DNA of 64,000 bases. It comes from Fluviicola sp. GTDB taxonomy: Bacteria > Bacteroidota > Bacteroidia > Flavobacteriales_D > Crocinitomicaceae. The stretch lies in NCBI RefSeq assembly GCF_029266855.1, contig NZ_JAQSWB010000001.1:434001-498000 (forward strand), in the 5' to 3' direction. Positions 26,018 through 33,710 of this stretch are shown here, piece by piece (position 1 is the stretch's first letter; every line of letters begins with the position of its first letter). A program made the translations under genes and the position numbers. Under the pieces are notes generated by a model. It was given only the letters and a program-made list of their open reading frames with translations, made no database searches and was not told where the DNA came from.

Positions 26018-28804
26018 CTACTTCAACTTATGCTTTAAGTGTATTCCCGTATAATTATTTTTCACTTTAACCAGGTCTTCCGGCGTACCGGTAAATTCAA
26101 TATTCCCCCCGTTAATACCGCCTTCAGGACCAATGTCAATGATCCAGTCTGCTGCTTTGATCACGTCCATATTGTGCTCTATCACAATAATGGAATGTCC
26201 GTCATCCACTAAGCGATTAAATGCGATCAGTAGTTTTTCAATATCGAAGAAATGAAGCCCGGTTGTCGGTTCATCGAAAATAAACAGAGTCTTATTGCTT
26301 TTTTGAGCTCCCTTAATTAGGAAGGAAGCCAGTTTTACACGTTGAGCTTCACCGCCGCTTAACGAACTGCTGGATTGTCCCATTTGTAAATAACCCAAAC
26401 CGACATCTTCCAGTGGCTGGATCTTTTGAATGATCTTCTCTTCCAGCTTGTCTTTGCTTTCTTTGAAAAAGGCCAGGGCAGAAGAGATATCCATGTTCAG
26501 GATGTCAGAAATATTCTTGTCCCGGTAGTGAACTTCCAGTGCTTCCTGGCGGTAACGGCTGCCACCACAGGCTTCGCAAAGCAAATGAACATCGGCCATG
26601 AACTGCATACTGACCGTTACAACTCCTTCTCCCTCACACATTTCACAGCGTCCGCCTTCCACGTTGAATGAAAAGAATCCCGGTTTATACCCGTTGTGCT
26701 TTGCCGCATTTTGCCGTGCAAACAGTTCCCGGATATCGTCGAATGCTTTTACATAGGTAACCGGATTACTTCTTGAAGATTTCCCGATCGGGTTTTGATC
26801 GATCAGTTCGATTTCCGCGATGGACGACAAATCTCCTTCAATGCGTTTTACATTTCCCTGGTGATCTCCGTATTGACCTAAGTATTTGCGAATCCCCGGA
26901 TAGAGAATTTCTTTGACCAATGTAGATTTACCCGAACCGCTTACCCCGGTAACTGCAACGATCCGGTTCAAAGGAAAGTCTACCGAAACATTTTTCAGGT
27001 TATGTTCTTTCCCACCGATCACAGAAATTTTGTTGTTCCCGCTCCTGCGCTTCTTTGGAACCGGAATTTCCCGTACCCCGGTTAAATATTGTGTTGTGAG
27101 ACTTGTATCGTTCTTCTTAAGCGCATCGAATTTCCCCTGGAAAACGACTTCACCGCCAAACTTTCCGGCTGCCGGACCAATGTCGATGATCTCATCAGCA
27201 TGAAGCATCATATCTTCCTCGTGTTCAACTACGATCACCGTGTTCCCGATATCGCGTAATTTCTTCAAAACTCCGATCAGTCGTTCGGTATCTCTCGGAT
27301 GTAAGCCGATACTTGGTTCATCCAGAATATACATGGAACCTACCAAACTGCTTCCCAGTGAAGTTGCTAAGTTGATGCGCTGCGATTCTCCTCCCGAAAG
27401 GGTGTTTGCAGCCCGGTTCAATGTTAAATAACCCAATCCTACCTCGCATAAGAAAGAAAGGCGCTGTGTAATTTCGGGAAGAATGCGGTTGGTGATCTTC
27501 AGTTCTAAAGGATCAACTTCCAGCTTTTCGAAGAAGGTTAAAGCATTTTCGATGGGCATTAAAACCAATTCCTTGATACTGATTCCGCCGACTTTCACGT
27601 AGTTTGCGTCTTCTCTTAGACGTGTTCCGTGACATTCCGGACAAAGGGTTTTCCCCCTGTATCGCGACAATAGGACGCGGTATTGAATTTTATAGGATTG
27701 ACTTTCAACAAATTTGAAGAAGCCGTTGATACCTGCGAAATGAGAATTTCCATTCCAAAGAACGGCTACTTGCTCTTCGGTCAATTCTTCTACGGGGCGG
27801 TGGATAGGGAAATCGAATTTCCGTGCATTTTTAACCAGCTCCTGCAGGTATTCGCCCATCACTTCGCCTTTCCAGGGAACAACAGCACCTTCGTATACGC
27901 TTAAGCTTGGGTCAGGAATCACCAGATTCGGATCAACGCCGATAATGGAACCGTAACCTTCACAGGTTTTACAAGCTCCGAATGGATTATTAAAGGTAAA
28001 GAGGTGAGGAGATGGCTCCACGAAGGTCATATTATCCAGTTCAAAGCGATTGGAAAATGCGCGTTCCTCCATACTTCCCATTTGGATCACGGAACAATCT
28101 CCATGACCTTCCATAAAAGCCAATTGAATGGAATCACCCAATCTTCCTGAAAAATCATTGTCCATGGCTTGCGTCACGATCCTATCGACTACAATCTGGA
28201 TCGAATCCGAAAGTGAAAGGTCATTTGGCTTCAGGTCTTCTAACTGCTTTAGTTCATGATTGTGCAGAATACGCACATACCCTTGTTCTTTGAGCAGTTT
28301 CAATGTCTTTTCAATACCATATTTTTCCAGTGAAGGAAAAGGGGCAGCAATAAGAATACGGAGATCATTCTCCAGGGTCGCAATGTAATTGATGACATCC
28401 GTTACCGAATCTTTCTTCACTTCATTTCCCGAAACAGGGGAGAAGGTTTTCCCGATCCGGGCGAACAATATTTTGAGGTAATCGTAAATCTCGGTCGTCG
28501 TACCAACTGTTGATCGCGGATTATTGGTGATGACCTTTTGCTGGATTGCAATGGCAGGAGCAATTCCCTTAATGAAATCCGTTTCCGGTTTATCCAGTTT
28601 TCCTAAGAACTGGCGGGCATAGGACGATAAACTTTCAATATAACGTCTTTGTCCTTCTGCGTAAAGCGTGTCAAAAGCAAGGGAAGACTTCCCGGAACCA
28701 GACAGCCCGGTGATCACGGTAAACTTGCCATGTTCTATTTTGACTTCTAAATTTTTTAAGTTATTGACGCGGGCGCCTTTGATGTGAATATATCTTTCGG
28801 ACAT
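26018..28804 (-). CDS. uvrA: excinuclease ABC subunit A
   Basis: 928 residues. Two ABC ATPase modules: first Walker A GLSGSGKSSLAFDTLYAEGQ near residue 33 and signature LSGGESQRINLA; second Walker A GVSGSGKSTLVKE and signature LSGGEAQRVKLA. The second zinc module is complete (CEMCEGEG ... CEACGG). In the first module the usual early CxxC pair is replaced by LDNM, and only the later CKTC is present (see findings). UvrA finds DNA damage and loads UvrB in nucleotide excision repair. Single-gene unit. Confidence 0.97.
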   Translation of the reverse strand: MSERYIHIKGARVNNLKNLEVKIEHGKFTVITGLSGSGKSSLAFDTLYAEGQRRYIESLSSYARQFLGKLDKPETDFIKGIAPAIAIQQKVITNNPRSTVGTTTEIYDYLKILFARIGKTFSPVSGNEVKKDSVTDVINYIATLENDLRILIAAPFPSLEKYGIEKTLKLLKEQGYVRILHNHELKQLEDLKPNDLSLSDSIQIVVDRIVTQAMDNDFSGRLGDSIQLAFMEGHGDCSVIQMGSMEERAFSNRFELDNMTFVEPSPHLFTFNNPFGACKTCEGYGSIIGVDPNLVIPDPSLSVYEGAVVPWKGEVMGEYLQELVKNARKFDFPIHRPVEELTEEQVAVLWNGNSHFAGINGFFKFVESQSYKIQYRVLLSRYRGKTLCPECHGTRLREDANYVKVGGISIKELVLMPIENALTFFEKLEVDPLELKITNRILPEITQRLSFLCEVGLGYLTLNRAANTLSGGESQRINLATSLGSSLVGSMYILDEPSIGLHPRDTERLIGVLKKLRDIGNTVIVVEHEEDMMLHADEIIDIGPAAGKFGGEVVFQGKFDALKKNDTSLTTQYLTGVREIPVPKKRRSGNNKISVIGGKEHNLKNVSVDFPLNRIVAVTGVSGSGKSTLVKEILYPGIRKYLGQYGDHQGNVKRIEGDLSSIAEIELIDQNPIGKSSRSNPVTYVKAFDDIRELFARQNAAKHNGYKPGFFSFNVEGGRCEMCEGEGVVTVSMQFMADVHLLCEACGGSRYRQEALEVHYRDKNISDILNMDISSALAFFKESKDKLEEKIIQKIQPLEDVGLGYLQMGQSSSSLSGGEAQRVKLASFLIKGAQKSNKTLFIFDEPTTGLHFFDIEKLLIAFNRLVDDGHSIIVIEHNMDVIKAADWIIDIGPEGGINGGNIEFTGTPEDLVKVKNNYTGIHLKHKLK

Positions 28805-28820
28805 AGTACAAATTTCGGAA

Positions 28821-28949
28821 ATAATTACGAATGCCGAATTACGAATGCCGAATTAAATTAATGTCAGTTGGTTTAACTCTGCTTTCTACTAATTAATGCT
28901 GAACAGAGCATCTGAAATTCGGAATTAGGCATTTGTAATTCGTAATTAT
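28821..28949. repeat. large inverted repeat with ATAATTACGAAT arms
   Basis: ATAATTACGAAT (28821-28832) and ATTCGTAATTAT (28938-28949) are exact complements, with imperfect GAATGCCGAATT extensions inside both arms. It lies between the divergent uvrA and sigma-factor genes; no gene is visible in 28805-29075. The element may be a decayed mobile or REP-type repeat. Confidence 0.65.
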
Positions 28950-29075
28950 TTATGATTTTTTTTGATTTTTTAATTTTATGTTCTATCTTTCCAAAAATAA
29001 TTCATAGAGCCTATAGAAAGAATTCTACTTTAAACTGTTAATAAACAACTGGTTAAAACCTTTAAGAGTAGAGTT

Positions 29076-29675
29076 ATGGCTATGAAATTTCTAGACGATC
29101 AAGTCCTTATACATTATTATTTAGAAGGTAACGAACAAGCATTCGAAGTTCTATTGTTACGTCATAAAGATAAAATATATCGTTCCATTTATCATAAAAT
29201 CCGTGAGCGTGAAATCGCTGAAGATATTTTCCAGGAAACATTCGTAAAGATTATCCAAACCCTGAAGCTTGGTAATTACAATGAAGAGGGTAAATTCTTA
29301 CCATGGGCAATGCGTATTGCACAAAACCTGGTTATCGATTACTTCCGCAAACACGGAAGAATGAAAATGGTGAGTGAGCGCAATGCGAAGAGCGAGGACT
29401 TCAATATCTTTTCTATCCTGAAAATGGATGAATTGAATGTGGAACAAAAAATGTCCAAAACTGAGTTGGAAACACAAATGATCCAGCTGATCCAGCACTT
29501 GCCGGAAAGTCAGAAAGAAATTATTGAAAAACGCATTTTCCAGGACCTTTCGTTCAAGGATATTGCAGAGATGGAGAATATCTCTATCAATACAGCATTG
29601 GGAAGAATGCGCTATGCGTTGATTAATTTAAGGAAATTGATTGAGAAGCACCAGTTAGTTACTGATCTCGATTGA
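29076..29675 (+). CDS. RNA polymerase sigma factor, sigma-70 family (ECF-like)
   Basis: 199 residues. Region 2 (about 15-95) has AEDIFQETFVKIIQTL, FLPWAMRIAQNLVIDYFRK; region 4 (about 135-190) has LPESQKEIIEKRIFQDLSFKDIAE with a helix-turn-helix ending in LGRMRYALINLRK. Regions 1 and 3 are absent, as in extracytoplasmic-function sigma factors. No anti-sigma gene adjoins, so control is unknown. Alternative ATG at 29082. A strong terminator follows at 29703-29730. Confidence 0.9.
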   Translation: MAMKFLDDQVLIHYYLEGNEQAFEVLLLRHKDKIYRSIYHKIREREIAEDIFQETFVKIIQTLKLGNYNEEGKFLPWAMRIAQNLVIDYFRKHGRMKMVSERNAKSEDFNIFSILKMDELNVEQKMSKTELETQMIQLIQHLPESQKEIIEKRIFQDLSFKDIAEMENISINTALGRMRYALINLRKLIEKHQLVTDLD

Positions 29676-29702
29676 TTATTTGCTACCACAAATAAAATAG
29701 GG

Positions 29703-29730
29703 AATCCCTTCTGCTTTGGTGGAAGGGATT
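29703..29730 (+). terminator. intrinsic terminator of the sigma-factor gene
   Basis: AATCCCTTC (29703-29711) pairs with GAAGGGATT (29722-29730), followed by TTTTTTGTTT. Confidence 0.93.
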
Positions 29731-29751
29731 TTTTGTTTGATGCCCAATTAG

Positions 29752-29788
29752 TTACCATGGTAACAGGTGGATAATCTTACACTTATCC
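29752..29788 (+). repeat. 37-bp direct repeat, copy 1
   Basis: Identical over 37 bp to 30350-30386. It starts with the palindrome TTACCATGGTAA (14 bp here, GTTACCATGGTAAC) and continues with GGTGGATAA ... TTATCC, a potential hairpin. It lies 51 bp upstream of the lipoprotein start. Confidence 0.9.
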
Positions 29789-29839
29789 CCGACAGACAAA
29801 AGCTCCAAACAATTCACTATTTTCAACTATATTTCAACC

Positions 29840-30340
29840 ATGCAAACACAGCTTCTCAAACAATTACTTTTAATTTCAATAAGTCTATCCTTGTTCTCCT
29901 TTATGGGATGCAGCCAGGTTCCTATAAAAGATACAACTACCAAAAAGAGCACAAATGTGGAGGTTCCCGGTTATTCAGAAGGAAAGAATAGTGAAGCAGG
30001 AGATCATTTGGATACAAAATCAACTATGGCAGATTCTTGTATATCCCGATTGGAAGGAAATGAGGTAACAGTTTTGATGGACACCATTACGGCTATTATT
30101 CATGTAAATCTATATTGTTTGTGTAGTGATTATCTTACGGGTGTAAAAGTAAAATTATCGAATAAGGAACAAACTTATGAGCGGATTACGGATAAATCGG
30201 GTTGTGATTTCAGACACATTCAGCCGGGAATGTATTTATTGGAGGTAGAGTATGAGGCTGCCAAGAAGTTTGAACAGATGGATGTAATGGTGATGGGTGG
30301 GGCTAAATTACGCTGGAAAATATTCCTGTGCGAAGAGTAA
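29840..30340 (+). CDS. lipoprotein with carboxypeptidase-regulatory-like domain
   Basis: 166 residues. Signal peptide with lipobox FMGC (Cys24). After a polar linker (25-85) residues about 90-160 read IHVNLYCLCSDYLTGVKVKLSN ... GCDFRHIQPGMYLLEVEY, the pattern of a carboxypeptidase-regulatory/CNA-B beta-sandwich. Three extra cysteines lie in the domain. Function unknown. The gene is exactly bracketed by the 37-bp direct repeats, which suggests insertion as a unit. Confidence 0.75.
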   Translation: MQTQLLKQLLLISISLSLFSFMGCSQVPIKDTTTKKSTNVEVPGYSEGKNSEAGDHLDTKSTMADSCISRLEGNEVTVLMDTITAIIHVNLYCLCSDYLTGVKVKLSNKEQTYERITDKSGCDFRHIQPGMYLLEVEYEAAKKFEQMDVMVMGGAKLRWKIFLCEE

Positions 30341-30349
30341 TCGCATTAA

Positions 30350-30386
30350 TTACCATGGTAACAGGTGGATAATCTTACACTTATCC
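30350..30386 (+). repeat. 37-bp direct repeat, copy 2
   Basis: Same 37 bp as 29752-29788, 10 bp after the lipoprotein stop. Here GTGGATAA (30365-30372) and TTATCCAC (30381-30388) form a complete 8-bp inverted repeat. Confidence 0.9.
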
Positions 30387-30397
30387 ACAAATGCAAA

Positions 30398-30422
30398 AAA
30401 GCTCCCGGAAATCGGAAGCTTT
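30398..30422 (-). terminator. terminator-like hairpin
   Basis: A 10-bp stem with one G-U pair (30398-30407 with 30413-30422) and a T run on the minus strand. It could end transcripts from the AhpD-like gene, which stops 190 nt upstream, after reading through the element at 30441-30582. Confidence 0.65.
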
Positions 30423-30440
30423 GAGTCGTTTTCATTATTT

Positions 30441-30582
30441 CCCACAGATCCCGAAACGTCGAGACAAGTTGCACAGATTGAAGTGAGCTTACCCCCGAAC
30501 AACTTCGCATACGGAACAGACCGTCTCGCTGTTTCTACTTTAGACATCCGGTAGGTGCCTTTTAAATCTGTGCATCTGCGGG
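30441..30582. repeat. intergenic element bounded by CACAGAT/ATCTGTG inverted repeats
   Basis: CCCACAGAT (30441) pairs with ATCTGTG (30566-30572), and GCACAGATT (30471-30479) with AATCTGTGC (30565-30573). The interior is GC-richer than usual spacers and no plausible gene is seen, although one minus-strand frame stays open across it. Looks like a repeat unit or MITE; not a feature of either neighbour. Confidence 0.5.
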
Positions 30583-30608
30583 AAGAAAAAATGGGAGTTA
30601 GGTTCCTA

Positions 30609-31052
30609 TTACTTCCCCGGCTGGTACAATCCACTGATCGAAATCCTGTTCCAGGAATTGATCGTCGTGATTGCCATAATAATCTGAGCCAGGTAATTTT
30701 CATCAAAGGTTTCACTTGCCTCTTTGTAAAGATCTGCCGGAATTCCTCCTCGGTGAATGAGTGTAACAGCTTCTGTTAATTCCAGGAGAACACGTTCTTC
30801 TTTTGTATACAGGTCATTCACTTCTCTCCAGGCATCCAGCAAAACGATCCGTTGAATGGTTTCGCCCATTTTTAAAGCATCCTTCGTATGCATGTCGATG
30901 CAATACGCACAGCCATTGATTTGCGAAGCGCGGATTTTAATTAATTCCCGGTGAGTTTTTGTTAAGGCGCTTTTTGAAAGATAGCCTTCCAAACCGTACA
31001 TTGCTTTTGTTGCCTCCGGCTCGATTTCCATGATGTTGATTCTGTTTTCCAT
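30609..31052 (-). CDS. carboxymuconolactone decarboxylase / AhpD-like protein
   Basis: 147 residues of the AhpD/CMD fold. The motif GCAYCIDMHT gives the redox pair Cys48 and Cys51 and the proton relay His55 of AhpD-type peroxidases; this points to alkylhydroperoxidase rather than true decarboxylase activity. No export signal. The Crp-like regulator lies 158 bp upstream on the same strand, a pairing that may be regulatory. Confidence 0.9.
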   Translation of the reverse strand: MENRINIMEIEPEATKAMYGLEGYLSKSALTKTHRELIKIRASQINGCAYCIDMHTKDALKMGETIQRIVLLDAWREVNDLYTKEERVLLELTEAVTLIHRGGIPADLYKEASETFDENYLAQIIMAITTINSWNRISISGLYQPGK

Positions 31053-31210
31053 TTTGTTTGTCTTTTAGATCCTGAGATTTCTCGTCAGGAATTTTGTTTG
31101 AACAAAGATCAGCAAGCAACAGCGGAAAAAACTTAAACCAGATTAAGAAACGAACAAGCCGATTAAAGTTTGCCGACATCATTCTGCTACATCGGAATAT
31201 TATCGAAGTT

Positions 31211-31783
31211 TCACTTTCTCTTTTTCCGAAGTTCACTTAAATACTCCGGAGTAAGTCCGAGGAAAGAAGCAAGCAGGTATTGAGGAACGCGTTGTACAAA
31301 CTCAGGATACGAATCGTAAAAATGAAAAAAATAGTCTTCTTTGGAAAAGGTATACAAATATTTGATCCGCATTTGGTAAGCTGCAAAGGCACGCTGGTAA
31401 ACATAGCGGAAATAGCGCTCCATAACCGGAAAATCCCGGTACAGATTCTCCAGTGATTGGAAATCAATCGTAAGGATTTCTGAATTTTCAACGGCCTGGA
31501 TGCTGAAAAGGGATTCCGTTTGAAACTCGAAAGCCCTGTTGTCGGATAACCACCAGGTTTCGAGAGCGAATTCGGTTGTTACTTCAACTCCTTTTTCATT
31601 GAGCATGAATTTTCGAAGGCATCCGCTTAATACAAAATATTGACAGCGACATATTTTTCCTTCTTGCTGCAAGATTTCTTTTTTCGATACACGAATCGTT
31701 TTGAAATAAGCCAGGATTGCTCCGAACTCTTCGTCGGAAACGGAGATGAATTTTTCAAGGTGCTGTTTGAAAATCTGTGACAT
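31211..31783 (-). CDS. Crp/Fnr-type transcriptional regulator
   Basis: 190 residues. An N-terminal cyclic-nucleotide-binding-type beta barrel (about 20-120, KKEILQQEGKICRCQYFVLSGCLRKF, with the stretch given here in part of its length) is followed by a long dimer helix and a C-terminal helix-turn-helix (QYLLASFLGLTPEYLSELRKKRK region, given by its ends). Bacteroidetes regulators of this type often lack the cAMP residues, as here. Probable targets are the AhpD-like gene downstream or the hydrolase whose stop lies 5 bp upstream. Confidence 0.85.
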   Translation of the reverse strand: MSQIFKQHLEKFISVSDEEFGAILAYFKTIRVSKKEILQQEGKICRCQYFVLSGCLRKFMLNEKGVEVTTEFALETWWLSDNRAFEFQTESLFSIQAVENSEILTIDFQSLENLYRDFPVMERYFRYVYQRAFAAYQMRIKYLYTFSKEDYFFHFYDSYPEFVQRVPQYLLASFLGLTPEYLSELRKKRK

Positions 31784-31788
31784 GTAAT

Positions 31789-32676
31789 TTACAGTCGATC
31801 ATTGAGAAAGTTGACTATCATGGGAACGATGAAGTCGCTGTCTTTGTAATTTGGTTTTAAGGTTGTTACCTCGCCCATGTATGCGCCGTGTCCACCGGGA
31901 ATGATCGCCAGTTTACAATTCGCAAGCAGTTTTGACATTGCCACTGCATGTTCTGAAGTAGCAACATCGCTATCGCCGTTTATGAGTAGTACAGCGGATT
32001 TGATAGATTTTATTTGTTCGTCGGGAAAATCTTTGAAATAGATCATCCTGTCAACACATTTCTGATACATGTTTATCAGTTTGGTACTGTCGGGATTCAC
32101 TTTCATGAATGCATCTTTATATTGCTGAGGCATTTGTTCAAAAGTCCCGTTTTTCATGAACTCCCAAAATTGAGGAAAGGTTCCGTCGCGTTTTAATAAA
32201 ACAGAAGCTGCAATGATTTTATCGCAAAGTTCCGGATGCCTGATTGCAATTTGAAGTGCGGTATTTCCGCCATTGCTGAAACCGAAGATATCGGCTTTCT
32301 CAATACGGAGATTTTTCAGAAGTGCAGCCACATCGTCGGCATCCTGTTCGAATGAAAGGGGGGAATTCCTGTCACCTGTCCGTCCATGGGCTTGTAATTC
32401 AACGCAGATTAATTGTCGATTTTCTGATAACAAGGGTATAATTCTTCCAAACGAAGTTTCAATAGTAGATCCACCGCCATGAATGAGCACCAATGGCTTT
32501 CCCTTTCCATAGATCTCGTAATACATTTGAATTCCGTTTACTTCGGAAGTTCCTTTCTTAGGAGTTAAATTACCGGGTGCGCTTTCCATTTTCGTTTGAA
32601 TTGTTTCTGTTTTTTTATTTTCAGTGCACGAGGTAAAGATCAAAAGAATAGATACGAAATAGATAAGCCGTTTCAT
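31789..32676 (-). CDS. lipoprotein alpha/beta hydrolase
   Basis: 295 residues with the start set at the ATG 32676, because a lipoprotein signal (MKRLIYFVSILLIFTSC, lipobox FTSC, Cys17) begins there; the open frame runs further upstream only by entering the next gene. Alpha/beta hydrolase motifs: oxyanion HGGGST (66-71), nucleophile GFSNGG (Ser134), acid INGDSD and the histidine in PGGHGAYMG. An envelope-anchored esterase or lactonase of unknown substrate. It ends 5 bp before the Crp-like start and follows the metallo-beta-lactamase by 50 bp, so the three may be one operon. Confidence 0.88.
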   Translation of the reverse strand: MKRLIYFVSILLIFTSCTENKKTETIQTKMESAPGNLTPKKGTSEVNGIQMYYEIYGKGKPLVLIHGGGSTIETSFGRIIPLLSENRQLICVELQAHGRTGDRNSPLSFEQDADDVAALLKNLRIEKADIFGFSNGGNTALQIAIRHPELCDKIIAASVLLKRDGTFPQFWEFMKNGTFEQMPQQYKDAFMKVNPDSTKLINMYQKCVDRMIYFKDFPDEQIKSIKSAVLLINGDSDVATSEHAVAMSKLLANCKLAIIPGGHGAYMGEVTTLKPNYKDSDFIVPMIVNFLNDRL

Positions 32677-32726
32677 TTTATTTTTTCTATAAGTTTTGAT
32701 ACTCAAAAAATAACTTTCATCCCGGA

Positions 32727-33467
32727 TCAATGCTTCGCCTTTTTCTTGTCTTGTTTCCGTCCCTTGTATTTCTCGTTTGCAAGTTTTAAGGTATGCTTCA
32801 GAGCACTTTTCCCCGCAATTTTCTGATGCCCCGGAATAACAGTTTTGACTTTCGGGTATTTCTTCATCAGGGTTTTTACTGCAACCCGCCACATACCGAT
32901 ATTGGCATCTGAAAGATTCCCTAAATCCTTTGCTTCCACTGATTTGATGAAACAGCCGCCAACCAGAAGCCTGTCTTTGGGGAAGTAAACCACGATATTA
33001 TCTGAGGAATGTCCGGCCCCGGGATAATATGTTTCAAAAACGGTATTGAATACATTGAAAGTTGTATCGCCCTCAAAAGTAAACTCGGCCTGGGGGAAAT
33101 TATTTTCACGGCACAGATTCTTGGTAGCGTAGGTACTGTAAGTCGCGATTCCTTTGTTCCGATAGTAATCGAGTCCGGCAGTGCGGTCTTCGTGCCAGTG
33201 TGTTGAAATCACTAATAGTACTTTTTTGTGGAATTTCCGATCAATAGAATCCAATAATGGCTGAAACTGGGTTGTGTCCCAGGGTGTATCGATCATAACC
33301 ACACCGCCGCTTGTGATCTTCAACAGTCCGTGAGAGGAAATCCTGACTTCTTTATAAACCTGGTAGGTAGTAAAGACATAGGAACTATCCGATATTTTTT
33401 TGAAATCCAGTTGGGCATTCAGGCCAATTGTGACAAAACAAGCCAGTGAAAAAAGAAGCGCTCTCAT
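32727..33467 (-). CDS. subclass B1 metallo-beta-lactamase
   Basis: 246 residues. Signal peptide 1-18 (ending LNA) for periplasmic export. All six B1 zinc ligands are present: His90, His92 and Asp94 in THWHED, His153 in GAGHSSDN, Cys172 in GGCFIKS and His214 in IPGHQ. GGCFIKS with Lys175 matches the substrate-carboxylate lysine of IMP/CcrA-type enzymes, and LGNLSDAN carries the loop Asn. The Cys ligand excludes subclass B3 and ordinary glyoxalase-type hydrolases. A lysine-rich tail (about 230-246) is unusual. It should hydrolyse carbapenems and other beta-lactams; natural chromosomal B1 enzymes are common in Flavobacteriia. Confidence 0.92.
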   Translation of the reverse strand: MRALLFSLACFVTIGLNAQLDFKKISDSSYVFTTYQVYKEVRISSHGLLKITSGGVVMIDTPWDTTQFQPLLDSIDRKFHKKVLLVISTHWHEDRTAGLDYYRNKGIATYSTYATKNLCRENNFPQAEFTFEGDTTFNVFNTVFETYYPGAGHSSDNIVVYFPKDRLLVGGCFIKSVEAKDLGNLSDANIGMWRVAVKTLMKKYPKVKTVIPGHQKIAGKSALKHTLKLANEKYKGRKQDKKKAKH

Positions 33468-33662
33468 GGATATAAACTTAGTAATTTATCTCTTTCTGTT
33501 CATTCTTTTCTGCTGGTTTTCTTCCAGTTTAAGTGTAGGTGCAGAGTACACAAAGTCATTAATAAGTAAAAAACTTTACGCTCTTTTACCTTAGAATAAT
33601 GTCATTTCTGACTATGCTTCGTCTTCAAAAACCTTGCTTTTTATTCTTTGCGGTAAAAAAGA

Positions 33663-33686
33663 AAGGCCTCCAAAAATGGAAGCCTT
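33663..33686 (-). terminator. intrinsic terminator of pckA
   Basis: A 10-bp stem with one mismatch (33663-33672 with 33677-33686, 4-nt loop), T run on the minus strand, 25 nt after the pckA stop. Confidence 0.88.
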
Positions 33687-33710
33687 CAGAACTAAAATAA
33701 TAAAACTAGA

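Noticed and set aside
30381-30389. TTATCCACA, a perfect DnaA-box-like 9-mer
   Set aside because: Single copy inside a 37-bp repeat; no cluster of further boxes, no AT-rich unwinding region or dnaA/dnaN nearby, so no origin.
30350-30715. 121-codon minus-strand open frame across the 30.44-30.58 kb element
   Set aside because: It overlaps the end of the AhpD-like gene and both repeats, has no good start or family pattern, and follows the repeat boundaries rather than a gene; better seen as part of the repeat element.
32677-32892. 72-codon upstream extension of the lipoprotein hydrolase
   Set aside because: It runs into the metallo-beta-lactamase coding region and lacks homology; the lipoprotein signal starts at 32676.
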